From positions 62,001 through 126,000 of the forward strand of contig NZ_VOHS01000016.1 in NCBI RefSeq assembly GCF_007896845.1: 64,000 bases of DNA. Direction: 5' to 3'. This DNA comes from Chitinophaga pinensis (GTDB lineage Bacteria; Bacteroidota; Bacteroidia; Chitinophagales; Chitinophagaceae). Below the pieces are notes generated by a model. It had not been told where the DNA came from and did not search any database. It saw only the letters and a list, made by a program, of their open reading frames with translations. Below are positions 19,954 to 30,299 of this stretch, piece by piece; within the stretch, counting starts at the first letter, position 1, and each line of letters begins with the position of its first letter. Position numbers and translations under genes: made by a program.

Positions 19954-19973
19954 ATTCTTAAGCCTGATTGCCG

Positions 19974-21569
19974 CTAGTCCTGATAAATAATCCCAAACTG
20001 GTCTGACAATGGATCCATATTTTTCAATATAAGATCAAAGAACGCAGGGCCCATCGCTACATACCATGGCATAAAATTCTCTTTTCTTTCCTGAAGTGAA
20101 TTCGCCGGGAAAAGCCGGGACTTCAGTGTACGGATCTGCTCCGACTGCCATGTAAACTTCTTCTTTTCTGCGCGCAGGAACTTATGTTCGAGTTTACCAA
20201 TTGACTTCACCGCTCTTGTACGTTCTGAGCCTACACTTGCTTCGAGCGTTACATCAATACTTCTTGCCTTCAGGACCAGATCATCAAACAGCTTCTCGAT
20301 AGCCGCGTACTCATCTTTCAGCACCAGTGCTGCATTGGTATGTTCCTGTACGAAGCGGGTGATCAACTCCTCAGGATCTTCAAAGAGATCAGTTATAGAC
20401 AATCCCAGTTTCTGCAAACGTTGCTGAGAATTTGCGTCCGTCAGCAGGAAAGAGTTACGTAGTAACAGTACCGGATAAGGCACCTTATAGTGTTCAAACA
20501 ATTGCTGTAATTCCAGCCAATAGGCGATCTCTCCCCCACCACCAATAAAGGCAATATTAGGCAGGATCGTTTCCTGCAGCATACCACGCAGGATCACATT
20601 CGGGCTGAAACGCTCCGGATGTTCTTCCAGTTCTTTTTCCAGTTGTGCTTCGGTAAACTCTACCGGCAGGTGTAATACTTTCCAGATATCTCCCACTTTC
20701 ACGATACGTTCACGGGAGGTTTCTGTCAGATAAAACAGGTTGATCTCACGCGGATTCGCCTGTACTTTATGGTGTTTAGAGAGCTTTGCAATGGTTTCAT
20801 TGACGATGTCAAAGGAACGCTGATGAAACAGTTCGTCCCGCATAACCGGTACATACAGTTTCTTCAATTTCGGAGAATCAGGTACTAATATCACCAGTCC
20901 ATATCTGCCAAACAGTTCGTTTACCAGATAGAGGGTTGCTTCCTGAATATTCTTATGGCCCAGATACGCCTTTTCCAGAAGAGCGATCAGTTCATCTGCA
21001 TAAGGCCCGTATCCCAGTGCGTTTTTCACAGCTGCGATCAGATCCTCAAACCCTTCCGGTTGCATACGACCCACGGCGCCCTGTTGAGCGGTCGGCCAGT
21101 TGATCGTCTTACCATCAATATATACATGGCCCAGTTCATCCAGATCGGCGTCCTCACTACCCATATAGTAGACAGGCACAAAGTTGTACTTCGGATACTG
21201 CGACCTGAGCTGATCAGCTAACTTTATGGTTTGCAATATTTTATAAGCGAAGTATAAATAACCGGTGAAGATATTGGGCTGGTGTGCGGTGGTGATGGTG
21301 AAGGTCTGCTGATCCAGCAGGCTTTCTATATTATGACGGACCTTATCGGTGATTTCCAGGTCTTTATATTGTTCCTGAAGGGCTGCTACCAGTACATCCC
21401 TTTGTTGTGGGAAAGCTTTCTTAGCTTGTATGGCGGCCTCGAAATCAGGCGCTACAGACGAGTATTTGTAAAAGGGACGAAGATTAGGATGCCCGGCCAG
21501 AAAATCTGTTACCAATTGATTGAAATACCCCGTCTTACAATACGGGATTTGACTTACAGGTTGCTCCAT
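19974..21569 (-). CDS. bshC: bacillithiol synthase (cysteine-adding enzyme)
   Basis: A 531-aa protein matching BshC (YllA). Signatures are TTAHQPNIFTGYLYFAYKI near residue 95, PVYYMGSEDADLDEL near 140, and the C-terminal coiled region ending with the GPAFFDLI...SDQFGIIYQD segment. BshC adds cysteine to glucosamine-malate as the last step of bacillithiol synthesis; bacillithiol is the main low-molecular-weight thiol in many Bacillota and Bacteroidota. Length is typical. bshA and bshB are not in the window. The gene ends at the shared hairpin 19907-19953 and its upstream spacer contains an AATTACGAAT-type repeat. Confidence 0.93.
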   Translation of the reverse strand: MEQPVSQIPYCKTGYFNQLVTDFLAGHPNLRPFYKYSSVAPDFEAAIQAKKAFPQQRDVLVAALQEQYKDLEITDKVRHNIESLLDQQTFTITTAHQPNIFTGYLYFAYKILQTIKLADQLRSQYPKYNFVPVYYMGSEDADLDELGHVYIDGKTINWPTAQQGAVGRMQPEGFEDLIAAVKNALGYGPYADELIALLEKAYLGHKNIQEATLYLVNELFGRYGLVILVPDSPKLKKLYVPVMRDELFHQRSFDIVNETIAKLSKHHKVQANPREINLFYLTETSRERIVKVGDIWKVLHLPVEFTEAQLEKELEEHPERFSPNVILRGMLQETILPNIAFIGGGGEIAYWLELQQLFEHYKVPYPVLLLRNSFLLTDANSQQRLQKLGLSITDLFEDPEELITRFVQEHTNAALVLKDEYAAIEKLFDDLVLKARSIDVTLEASVGSERTRAVKSIGKLEHKFLRAEKKKFTWQSEQIRTLKSRLFPANSLQERKENFMPWYVAMGPAFFDLILKNMDPLSDQFGIIYQD

Positions 21570-21683
21570 ACGCTACGCTCGGATTCTTTTAGATGCACGA
21601 AGGTAGGGAATGAATCGAGAATCGTCAATTAGTAATTACGAATGGCGATAATCCGTTATAATTAGGAATTAAGAATTAGGAAT

Positions 21684-21722
21684 TTAAAAATAAAGAGGCG
21701 CTCCAATGTATGAAGCGCCTCT
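21684..21722 (-). terminator. terminator after glgC
   Basis: Read on the minus strand, a 9-bp stem (AGAGGCGCT / AGCGCCTCT) with an 11-base loop is followed by a T-rich tail. It lies about 105 bases past the glgC stop. Confidence 0.75.
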
Positions 21723-21826
21723 CATTATTCAGAAAGTAATAATCAGTATATATGATGCTTATCCGTCTCCACTAATCTTCGCTGCATTGCAATTCCTGAT
21801 TCCTGACCGACCTTTCATTGGTCTCC

Positions 21827-23098
21827 TTAGATCACAAAACCATCCGGTAACACCATTCCATTCTTAATCACCACTATTCCATCTTTTACCGCATATTTTT
21901 CATGATCACCATCCGGCAGCGGATCGCCCACATTGATTCGTACATTGTTGCCGATGCTACAGTTTTTATCAATAATGGCGTTATTAATGACGCAGTTGTC
22001 GCCGATACCCATTGGCGGATGTCCTTTGCCTTTTGCTTTTTCCAGATCTTCGAGGGTCTGGTAATAATCAGCTCCCATGACATAACTGTTGGTAATAACA
22101 GAATTTCTGCCGATACGGGTTCTGATACCTACCACACAACGCTCCAGCTGACTATCGAGGATGATACTACCATCAGAGATGATGGTATTCTTCATGGTAC
22201 CCGAGATTTTAGCTGGTGGCAGCATACGTGCGCGGGAGTATATAATATGTGACTCGTCGAAGAGGTTGAATTTAGGAATCTCGTCCGTCAGTCCCAGATT
22301 GGCTTCCCAGAAAGAGCTGATGTTTCCGATGTCTGTCCAATAACCGGTGTATTGGTAGCTGACAACTTTCATATCGGCATTGATCGCATAAGGGATCAGT
22401 TCCTTACCAAAGTCGGTGGATGATTCCTGACCGTTCAGCAGGTCATACAGGGTTTGTCTGCTGAAGATATAGATACCCATGCTGGCCAGATAGACTCTCC
22501 CTTCTGATTGCATTTCGTCACTTACCGGAGAAGCCCATGGAGCCAATACGTCCTGTTTGGGTTTTTCGGTGAATGAGGTGATCAGACCAGTATTGTCTGT
22601 CTTGAGGATACCAAAGTCGGAGGCGTCTTTTGCATTCACCGGAATGGTTGCAATAGAGACTTCTGCCTGACTTTCTATATGATGCTGCAGCATTTCGCGG
22701 AAGTCCATCTGATACAGCTGGTCACCGGAAAGGATCAGTATATATTCAAATTCATAATTGTCAATATGGTGCAGACACTGGCGTACAGCATCCGCGGTAC
22801 CCTGATACCAGGTTGGATTGTCTGGTGTCTGTTCAGCAGCCAGAATATCTACGAACGCTTTACTGAAATGGCTGAAATGATAGGTATTTTTAATGTGCTT
22901 GTTCAACGATGCGGAGTTAAACTGTGTCAGCACAAAAATGCGGTTCATATCAGCATTCAGGCAGTTCGAAATGGGAATATCCACGAGGCGGTATTTACCG
23001 GCAACGGGTACGGCTGGCTTAGAACGCTTACGCGTAAGGGGGTACAGGCGTGTACCTGATCCGCCACCTAAGATAAGGGAGATAACTGCGTTAGACAT
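21827..23098 (-). CDS. glgC: glucose-1-phosphate adenylyltransferase
   Basis: A 423-aa nucleotidyltransferase. N-terminal pyrophosphorylase motif LGGGSGTRLYPLTRKRSKPA, then GKYRLVDIPISNCLN, WYQGTADAVRQ and ILSGDQLYQMD, and a C-terminal left-handed beta-helix hexapeptide region (about 300-423). It makes ADP-glucose for glycogen synthesis. It is 36 bases downstream of glgA on the same strand, a classic glycogen operon, and is followed by a terminator. The length is typical of bacterial GlgC. Confidence 0.95.
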   Translation of the reverse strand: MSNAVISLILGGGSGTRLYPLTRKRSKPAVPVAGKYRLVDIPISNCLNADMNRIFVLTQFNSASLNKHIKNTYHFSHFSKAFVDILAAEQTPDNPTWYQGTADAVRQCLHHIDNYEFEYILILSGDQLYQMDFREMLQHHIESQAEVSIATIPVNAKDASDFGILKTDNTGLITSFTEKPKQDVLAPWASPVSDEMQSEGRVYLASMGIYIFSRQTLYDLLNGQESSTDFGKELIPYAINADMKVVSYQYTGYWTDIGNISSFWEANLGLTDEIPKFNLFDESHIIYSRARMLPPAKISGTMKNTIISDGSIILDSQLERCVVGIRTRIGRNSVITNSYVMGADYYQTLEDLEKAKGKGHPPMGIGDNCVINNAIIDKNCSIGNNVRINVGDPLPDGDHEKYAVKDGIVVIKNGMVLPDGFVI

Positions 23099-23134
23099 AT
23101 ATTACGATTCTTTGTTTCAGTTTTCGGGTTACAG

Positions 23135-24556
23135 TCAGCGGACTACGATTGAGCTGTATAATTGCAGATATTCAGCAGCTGCACTGTCCCATGAATGATC
23201 AAGCTGCATGATGGTTTTGATGATATCCTGCAATTTTGCAGTGTCACTATATAGTTCAACAGCACGGCCGACCGCGTTACAGGCATCCCATGCTGCTGCA
23301 TGGATAAAATTGATGCCAAAACCACCGGGGTCACCGAAGTCTGTAACTGTATCTTTTAAGCCACCCACACTACGTACAATTGGTATGGTACCATAGCGTA
23401 AAGCGTACATCTGGTTCAATCCGCAAGGCTCTACCCGGCTTGGCATCAGCAGAAAATCACTACCTGCATAAATTCTGTGTGACAGCGCCTCATCATATCC
23501 AAATTGCACATTAAAGTTTGCTGCCGTCAGTAATCTGGTTTGTTGCAATGACCATTCCACATGTGGATCGCCACTTCCCAGCAATAGAAAATTCAGCTGC
23601 TGTTTTTGTTCAAAGATAGACCTGCCAATGATTTCAGGCAGCAGATCCGCTCCTTTCTCCCCCACGAGGCGGCCGATGAAAGATATCAACGGGAGTGAAG
23701 GATCGAGGTTATATCGCTCACAAAGTTGTTGCTTTATTTCACGTTTTGCGTTTACAAACGTCTTTTGATCGTAGTTGACAGGTAACATCGGATCCGTTGC
23801 AGGGTCCCATACCTTTGTATCTATGCCATTCAATATACCGATCGCCTTGCCTTTCTCATAATTCATCAGGGCTTCCAGTCCGGCGGCTCCGGTATACATT
23901 TCTTCGAGGTAACTCGGCGATACAGTCGTAAATCTCCACGCACATTTGATACCGGCTGCCAATGGATTAATGGCGCCTTCCCAGCCCAGCAGACCTGCTT
24001 TCCAGAGATCAAAACCGGGTAACTGATACAGCCTGTCCCAGCCAAACTGACCCTGGTATTGTGCGTTATGAATCGTTAAAACGGTAGCTATATTTCTCAG
24101 ACGCTCGTACTTATATGAATGCGTCATCATGAATGGAATGAGTGCGGTGTGATGATCATGTACATGTACCACATCAGGATGATCCTGCCATTCATTTAAC
24201 CAGTCCAGTACTGCAATCTGGAAGGTGAGGAAACGGTCTGTATCATTGTAGTAACCGTATACTCTCTCCGTATCCAGCAGACCTGGAATATCAACCAGAT
24301 AAAGATCAAAACCCAGCAGGTTTGTAACCTCTCTCCATACGTTGAAATGATGCCAGCTATGTCCTAACCAGCATCCTCCCTGGTGTACCAGTTCAAATTC
24401 CTGTGAATGAAAAAAACGGGTATTGTAAGCGGGCATCACTACCTTGGCTATATGCCCCGCCTGGAACTGGTACTTGGGCAATGCCCCTACCACATCTGCC
24501 AGACCTCCTACTTTTGCTATAGGGTAACATTCCGCGCTAACGTGTAAAATCTCCAT
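23135..24556 (-). CDS. glgA: glycogen (starch) synthase, GT5 family
   Basis: A 473-aa GT5 enzyme. The N-terminal KVGGLADVVGALPK motif (about residues 14-28) is the ADP-glucose-binding signature; LTIHNAQYQGQFGW and the C-terminal PSRVEPCGLNQMYALRYG (donor-binding) also match. It elongates alpha-1,4-glucan from ADP-glucose supplied by GlgC, whose gene follows after 36 bases. Upstream on the minus strand a TTTG word and a TAATTTAA word are 19 bases apart, a weak match to the Bacteroidota promoter pattern. No branching enzyme gene is nearby. Confidence 0.95.
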   Translation of the reverse strand: MEILHVSAECYPIAKVGGLADVVGALPKYQFQAGHIAKVVMPAYNTRFFHSQEFELVHQGGCWLGHSWHHFNVWREVTNLLGFDLYLVDIPGLLDTERVYGYYNDTDRFLTFQIAVLDWLNEWQDHPDVVHVHDHHTALIPFMMTHSYKYERLRNIATVLTIHNAQYQGQFGWDRLYQLPGFDLWKAGLLGWEGAINPLAAGIKCAWRFTTVSPSYLEEMYTGAAGLEALMNYEKGKAIGILNGIDTKVWDPATDPMLPVNYDQKTFVNAKREIKQQLCERYNLDPSLPLISFIGRLVGEKGADLLPEIIGRSIFEQKQQLNFLLLGSGDPHVEWSLQQTRLLTAANFNVQFGYDEALSHRIYAGSDFLLMPSRVEPCGLNQMYALRYGTIPIVRSVGGLKDTVTDFGDPGGFGINFIHAAAWDACNAVGRAVELYSDTAKLQDIIKTIMQLDHSWDSAAAEYLQLYSSIVVR

Positions 24557-24865
24557 GCTAAAGAATTAAAAACTGTTTCTTTTAAATTACCTTGGAAAAA
24601 GCATATTACAAAGGATTGTCCAAACTTTATTTGAGGCACCAATCATATAACAAGCTACTCATTCTCGTCCCTAAGTCCAGCGTAATTTAAACCAATCCCC
24701 TTATATATCAACAAATAATCCTATTCCTTTTTTTATTTGCCCGTTACTGTTAGGTTTTCACCTCCTTGTCCCATAATACCCCCAACTGGGGCAGGGAAAC
24801 CCCGGAACGCGGAAAACGCAATATAACTGCATAATACATTACCTTCGGAGAAAGCTTCAATTCAC
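24557..24865. other. divergent promoter region between glgA and the DUF72 gene
   Basis: About 310 AT-rich bases without coding frames. Apart from the weak glgA promoter candidate near 24575-24607, nothing distinct is seen. Confidence 0.5.
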
Positions 24866-25777
24866 ATGGATTTTGGTCGTGTTGATCCGGCGCTGCTGGA
24901 CGAAATAGATTTCAAACTGCCTGCTGAACCGACGTTTAATAAAACGGTCCTCAAAGGTAAAGCCCTTAAGAAGCCTAAGATCTATCTTGGTTGCGCCAAA
25001 TGGGGCCGTAAGGAATGGATTGGCAAGATCTATCCGAAAGGCACGAAAGAAGCCAACTTCCTTGACGAGTACGTCCATCACTATAACAGTATAGAGCTGA
25101 ATGCCACCCATTATAAGATCTATGGCCCCGAGGCCATTGCAAAATGGGATGCAAGGGCTACAGGCAAACATTTTAAGTTCTGTCCGAAAGTCCCGCAGTC
25201 CATCAGCCACTTCAGCAACCTCGTGGATGCTGGTCCGCAGACAACTTCCTTCCTTGAAGGCGTACTGGCTTTCGGCGAGCACCTCGGTCCTATCTTCCTT
25301 CAGGTAAGTGATAAATACTCCCCCAAACGGAAAGATAATCTCTTTAAATATCTGGAGAGCCTGCCGACGGACCTGCAATTCTTTCTTGAGGTTCGTCACC
25401 CGGAATGGTTCAGTGATGATAAGATCCGGGAAGAACTGTTCAGCACTTTAAAGCAGCTCAACGTAGGGGCTGTCATTACAGATACCGCCGGGCGGAGGGA
25501 TTGCGCACATATGTACATGCCCATCCGTAAGGCTTTTATCCGTTATGTAGGCAATAGTCTCCATCCTACCGACTACGTCCGCATAGATGACTGGGTCAGC
25601 CGTATTCATGAATGGTTACAACGCGGCCTGCAGGAATTGTATTTCTTCATGCATATGCACGATGAAAAGTACTCTCCCGAACTGACTGTTTATATGGTGG
25701 ACAAATTCAAAGAAGTCTGTGATATCGAATTGCAAAAGCCTGTCTTTGTCGAACAGCCAAAGGGACTGTTCAGTTAA
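24866..25777 (+). CDS. DUF72 (YecE-like) protein
   Basis: A 303-aa protein. After a variable N-terminal about 45 residues it has the DUF72 TIM-barrel-like domain: YLGCAKWGRKEWIGKIYP, YNSIELNATHYKI, FKFCPKVPQSISH, FLQVSDKY, FFLEVRHPEWF and a C-terminal YFFMHMHDE. The enzymatic role of DUF72 is not established. No signal peptide, so it is cytoplasmic. The start at ATG 24866 is the first in frame after an AT-rich leader. It stands alone between two gene-free stretches. Confidence 0.88.
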   Translation: MDFGRVDPALLDEIDFKLPAEPTFNKTVLKGKALKKPKIYLGCAKWGRKEWIGKIYPKGTKEANFLDEYVHHYNSIELNATHYKIYGPEAIAKWDARATGKHFKFCPKVPQSISHFSNLVDAGPQTTSFLEGVLAFGEHLGPIFLQVSDKYSPKRKDNLFKYLESLPTDLQFFLEVRHPEWFSDDKIREELFSTLKQLNVGAVITDTAGRRDCAHMYMPIRKAFIRYVGNSLHPTDYVRIDDWVSRIHEWLQRGLQELYFFMHMHDEKYSPELTVYMVDKFKEVCDIELQKPVFVEQPKGLFS

Positions 25778-26111
25778 ACGATCAGCCATTAACCTTACTG
25801 CGTTAAGCATTGGGAGCTGATATACATGCCCGCGGCGCTCACATACATGTACGCTTCCCGATGCCAGATTGCGCTCCACATATTAACCATATTAGTAAAT
25901 AGTGCGATGCAGGCAACAATTGCCGCTACAGTGTCCGGTTGATAAAAAGACCTTGCTGTGACGACGACGCTCTTCCGCCTAATTGTTAATGCTTAATTTT
26001 TAATTCTTAATTACCATCCTCTTTCGTCAATTTCTAATTTCCCGGCCCCTGCTTGTATTTAGGTTATCTAAATGTTACTTTTACTGTCTGAAAAGGGAAG
26101 TTTAAATAATT
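25778..26111. other. gene-free stretch with an AATTCTTAATTA-type repeat
   Basis: About 330 bases. No coding frame is convincing. Around 25980-26020 there is a run of TTAATGCTTAATT / TTAATTCTTAATTA words like the intergenic repeats elsewhere in the window. No clear terminator follows the DUF72 gene. Confidence 0.45.
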
Positions 26112-29042
26112 ATGCGAGATAAGCTCAGGGGTTTGGCCCGTGACCTGACGGGTACTCTATACGATGATGATACTATGCGTACGCTGTACGCGACCGATGC
26201 ATCTGCTTACAGGGAAATGCCACTGGCAGTAGCCATCCCGGCAAATGAACAGGACATCAAGACATTGATCGCCTTTGCGCGCGCCAATAAAACCTCACTT
26301 ATCCCACGCACCGCCGGCACTTCTCTCGCCGGACAGGTAGTTGGTAACGGGATTATAGTAGATGTTTCGAGAACTTTCACGAAAATACTGGAAATCAATA
26401 CTGAAGAGCACTGGGTAAGAGTACAGCCAGGTGTGATCAGGGACGAATTGAATATGTTCCTGAAACCTTATGGCTTCTACTTCGGACCAGAAACCTCCAC
26501 TGCCAACCGTGCCATGATCGGTGGTATGGTCGGTAATAACTCCTGCGGATCCAACTCTGTTGTGTACGGCAGTACCCGTGAACACCTGCTGGAAGTAAAA
26601 GCGATTCTTAGTGATGGCTCCGACGTTGTCTTCAATACTATTTCCGCTGACGAGTTTCATGCCCGTTGCGAAAGAAATGATAACAGTCTGGAGACAACTG
26701 TTTATCGGCAGGTACGTACTCTGCTGGGTAATCATAGCAATCAGGAAGAGATCCGCCGTGAATTTCCAAAACCAAGTATCACCCGTCGTAATACCGGTTA
26801 CGCCATCGATCTGCTGCTGGAAACAGCCCCCTTCACTGCTGGTAAGGATGACTTCAACTTCTGTAAACTGATTGCAGGTTCTGAAGGTACCCTTGCTTTC
26901 CTGACAGAGATTAAACTGAATGTATCTCCACTGCCACCCAAAGAGACCGGGCTGGTATGTATTCACTTCAATAACGTTGATGAATCGCTGCGCGCCAATA
27001 TTATCGCAATGAAGTATAAGCCCAGCGCCAGTGAACTCATTGACCACTTCATTCTGGAATGTACCAAGGATAATATTGAACAAAGCAAAAACCGCTTCTT
27101 TGTACAGGGAGATCCCGGCGCTATCCTCGTGGTAGAATTCTGCCGTGATACACGTGAGGGGATCACCGAAATATCCAATCAGCTGATTGCTGAACTGCAG
27201 GCTGCCGGACTGGGTTACCATTTCCCCCTGTTGTTCGGAGAGGATACTAAAAAGATCTGGACACTGCGTAAAGCAGGTCTTGGTTTGCTCAGTAACCTCC
27301 CCGGCGATGAAAAGGCAGTACCTGTTATTGAAGATACAGCGATCGATATTGACGATCTGCCGGCTTACATCCGCGACTTCAACGATATTCTTAAGCAATA
27401 TGATCTCCATGCCGTACACTATGCACATGCTGGTAGCGGTGAGATCCACCTACGTCCTATCATCAACCTGAAAACGGAAGAAGGTAATCTGCTCTTCAGA
27501 AAGATCGCCGAAGAGATTGCAACACTCGTAAAGAAATATAACGGTTCCCTGAGTGGTGAGCACGGCGATGGCCGTCTGCGCGGAGAATTCATCCGCCAGA
27601 TGATCGGCGACAAGAACTACACCCTGCTGCGCGACCTGAAATATACCTGGGATCCGGAGAATATCTTCAACCCGAATAAGATCGTAGATACGCCAAGCAT
27701 GAACAGTATGCTGCGTTATACTCCCGGACAAAAAGCACCGGAGCTGAAAACGATCTTCCATTTCCCTGACCAGACGATCCTCCAGCATGCGGAGCAATGT
27801 AATGGTTCGGGGGACTGCCGTAAAACAGAAAAAAGCGGTGGAACCATGTGCCCGAGCTACATGGCAACCCGCAATGAAAAGGATACCACCCGTGCAAGGG
27901 CAAACATCCTGCGTGAGTTCCTGACCAATTCCAATAAAGAGAACCGTTTCGACCATAAAGAAATTTATGAAGTACTGGATCTCTGTCTGGCTTGCAAGGG
28001 CTGTAAGTCAGAATGTCCATCCAACGTAGATATGGCAAAACTGAAAATGGAATTCCTGCAGCATTACCATGATGCCAACGGCGTTCCTTTCAGGGCAAAA
28101 CTGATCAGTAATTTTACCCGTCTGAATGGTCTTGCAACGATCGCACCGGGTATCTATAACTGGATGGTGAATACACCACTGACCAGTAACCTGATCAAAA
28201 AGACTTCCGGTTTTGCGCTTAAACGCTCTTTACCGGAACTGCAATCCACCACTCTGAGAAGCTGGTTCAAAAAGCAATGGCCAAAAGAGAAAAGCACGAC
28301 GCCTGCCACAAAGAAACAGGTGTATCTGTTCTGCGATGAGTTCACCAACTTTAACGATACGCATATCGGTATCAAAGCCGTAAAACTGTTACACCGTCTC
28401 GGATATGATGTGAAGATGATCGAACACCCTGAAAGTGCGCGTGCGTGGATGTCTAAGGGCCTGCTGCGTAAAGCGCGTAACTTTGCAGAAGAGAACGTAC
28501 GGATCTTCAGTGATGTGATCAATGATCAGGTGCCTTTATTAGGAGTGGAACCTTCTGCTATTCTGAGTTTCCGGGATGAATATCCGGATCTGGTAAGAGA
28601 AGAACTGAGAGCAAAGGCGAAGCAACTGGCACCAAATGTATTGCTGATCGATGAATTCCTGAGCCGTGAGGCTGCTGCTGGTAATGTTCCGGCTACGCTC
28701 TTCACGACGGAGAAAAGACAGATCAAACTGCATGGTCATTGTCAGCAGAAAGCTTTGTCAACACCGCTGCATAGTAAAAATATCCTGTCACTGCCGGCTA
28801 ACTATACCGTTGAAATCATCCCTTCAGGATGTTGTGGTATGGCGGGCTCTTTCGGATATGAGAAAGAGCACTACGAGCTGTCTATGGAGATCGGCGAAAT
28901 GGTACTGTTCCCCGCTGTAAGAAATGCAGCAGATGAAACCATTATCGCGGCGCCGGGTACAAGCTGCAGGCATCAGGTAAAAGATGGTACCGGCCGCAAA
29001 TCACAGCATCCGGTAGAAATCCTCTACGAGGCACTGGTTTAG
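26112..29042 (+). CDS. FAD-linked oxidase fused to Fe-S (CCG) domain, YdiJ / GlcD-GlcF type
   Basis: A 976-aa fusion. The N-terminal PCMH-type FAD-binding domain (about 20-250) has IPRTAGTSLAGQVVGNGIIVD and GMVGNNSCGSNSVVYG. The FAD-linked oxidase C-terminal domain (about 260-540) has HYAHAGSGEIHLRP and SGEHGDGRLRGEFI. Next come two 4Fe-4S sites (CNGSGDCRK ... MCPS and CLACKGCKSECPS, about 560-650) and a cysteine-rich CCG domain with SGCCGMAGSFGYE near 910. Such proteins oxidise D-2-hydroxyacids (D-lactate, D-2-hydroxyglutarate or glycolate) and pass electrons to the respiratory chain. The exact substrate cannot be read from sequence. Single-gene unit with its own terminator. Confidence 0.9.
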   Translation: MRDKLRGLARDLTGTLYDDDTMRTLYATDASAYREMPLAVAIPANEQDIKTLIAFARANKTSLIPRTAGTSLAGQVVGNGIIVDVSRTFTKILEINTEEHWVRVQPGVIRDELNMFLKPYGFYFGPETSTANRAMIGGMVGNNSCGSNSVVYGSTREHLLEVKAILSDGSDVVFNTISADEFHARCERNDNSLETTVYRQVRTLLGNHSNQEEIRREFPKPSITRRNTGYAIDLLLETAPFTAGKDDFNFCKLIAGSEGTLAFLTEIKLNVSPLPPKETGLVCIHFNNVDESLRANIIAMKYKPSASELIDHFILECTKDNIEQSKNRFFVQGDPGAILVVEFCRDTREGITEISNQLIAELQAAGLGYHFPLLFGEDTKKIWTLRKAGLGLLSNLPGDEKAVPVIEDTAIDIDDLPAYIRDFNDILKQYDLHAVHYAHAGSGEIHLRPIINLKTEEGNLLFRKIAEEIATLVKKYNGSLSGEHGDGRLRGEFIRQMIGDKNYTLLRDLKYTWDPENIFNPNKIVDTPSMNSMLRYTPGQKAPELKTIFHFPDQTILQHAEQCNGSGDCRKTEKSGGTMCPSYMATRNEKDTTRARANILREFLTNSNKENRFDHKEIYEVLDLCLACKGCKSECPSNVDMAKLKMEFLQHYHDANGVPFRAKLISNFTRLNGLATIAPGIYNWMVNTPLTSNLIKKTSGFALKRSLPELQSTTLRSWFKKQWPKEKSTTPATKKQVYLFCDEFTNFNDTHIGIKAVKLLHRLGYDVKMIEHPESARAWMSKGLLRKARNFAEENVRIFSDVINDQVPLLGVEPSAILSFRDEYPDLVREELRAKAKQLAPNVLLIDEFLSREAAAGNVPATLFTTEKRQIKLHGHCQQKALSTPLHSKNILSLPANYTVEIIPSGCCGMAGSFGYEKEHYELSMEIGEMVLFPAVRNAADETIIAAPGTSCRHQVKDGTGRKSQHPVEILYEALV

Positions 29043-29064
29043 ACTAATGCAATACAACAATAAA

Positions 29065-29100
29065 AAAAGGCTATCCACCATACGGCGGATAGCCTTTTAA
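29065..29100. terminator. terminator between oxidoreductase and inositol oxygenase genes
   Basis: A 12-bp stem (AAAAGGCTATCC / GGATAGCCTTTT) with a 10-base loop, flanked by A and T runs. It serves the plus-strand gene and probably also the convergent minus-strand gene. Confidence 0.87.
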
Positions 29101-29123
29101 TTTTTAAACACAGCCAAAAGCAA

Positions 29124-30008
29124 TTACAGCCTGATTGTATCAGGAAGGTATTTTGCTATCAGACTTTCATAGTATGGCTTTAATTCGCTGATTACTGGTG
29201 GTTTCGGGCTTTTTGAATAGAGATCATAAGGATTGAATTTCCTTACCCATTCAAACATCTCGCGATCATGATCATTCATCAGGTGATCATACGCCTCTTC
29301 TCTATGTTGTGCATAGAAAGAGTGATAGCGGATCATGTAAAGCGCCGGTTCTGGCAGATAGTCTTTCATCATCTGGTACAGATATTCATCATGTCCCCAT
29401 GAAAGATCTACCTGATTGAGTCCGCAATTCGGACTGTATATACCATATTTGGTATTATATCTTTCGTCCTTTGCATCCGGATTGTCAGCAAAGAATTCAG
29501 GATAAACAATTTTATCGGAGAACTGACAGCCCACAGGGAAGGTATCCCCTACTACAGCCCATTGCGGTTCCCCAAACAGACAAAGCACTTTTCCCATATC
29601 ATGGATAAAGCCTGTCAGCACAAACCAGTCCGGATGACCATCCGCCCTGATCGCTTCTGCGGTCTGTAAAAGGTGCTGCAACTGGTCCAGTTCAATATCC
29701 GGATCCGAGTCATCCACCAGAGTATTTAAAAACTCCATTGCACCCCACACAGGTGTTTCCTTACGGCTAAAGCTCAGGAACTCCTTTTTCTTTTGCTGAA
29801 CGAAGTCATACGTCTGATAATGATGGTTCAGGCGATAGAATTCCCTTACGGTATCCCGGCCGGGATTCTCGTAGTTTCTATATTCTTCTTTGGATTTTTC
29901 CGTTTCCGGAACTGCTGGCTCAGGATAGCGCAGTAGTACATCGTCTTCCCATTGCTCTATACTTTGCAAAGGTTTTAATTCTTCGTTGGAAAAGGTGTTT
30001 GCGCTCAT
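29124..30008 (-). CDS. myo-inositol oxygenase
   Basis: A 294-aa protein matching MIOX over its whole length. Recognisable segments are [46 protein letters not shown] (metal-binding HD pair), [23 protein letters not shown] (His ligand), MIRYHSFY, and [29 protein letters not shown] opens myo-inositol to D-glucuronate using a mixed-valence di-iron centre and O2. It has the HD-domain fold of the animal and plant enzymes, which also occurs in some Bacteroidota. No inositol or glucuronate catabolic genes are adjacent, although an SSS-type solute symporter gene lies 2 kb away. Cytoplasmic, no signal peptide. Confidence 0.93.
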   Translation of the reverse strand: MSANTFSNEELKPLQSIEQWEDDVLLRYPEPAVPETEKSKEEYRNYENPGRDTVREFYRLNHHYQTYDFVQQKKKEFLSFSRKETPVWGAMEFLNTLVDDSDPDIELDQLQHLLQTAEAIRADGHPDWFVLTGFIHDMGKVLCLFGEPQWAVVGDTFPVGCQFSDKIVYPEFFADNPDAKDERYNTKYGIYSPNCGLNQVDLSWGHDEYLYQMMKDYLPEPALYMIRYHSFYAQHREEAYDHLMNDHDREMFEWVRKFNPYDLYSKSPKPPVISELKPYYESLIAKYLPDTIRL

Positions 30009-30299
30009 AATTCGTGGAAATTGAAATGGAGAAATAAAGATCGTCTGCTATTCTAATTTACAAATTTCAATCGATTTCCACAAATTCCATTTTTATCGGT
30101 CAACGAAATATGGATAACTCGTCGCAGTATCTATACTTATCTTGCCTGCCAATGCTGTAATTTATACTTATTATAGGTATTCGTCCGCCTGCGATTTTAC
30201 CTTTCTTTTATATACTGATATAAATCTGACCTCCATAAACGCTGTCTTTAATCACGATAAACCGACTCTTAACTCCTGATTCCTCTAATTGTCATCATC

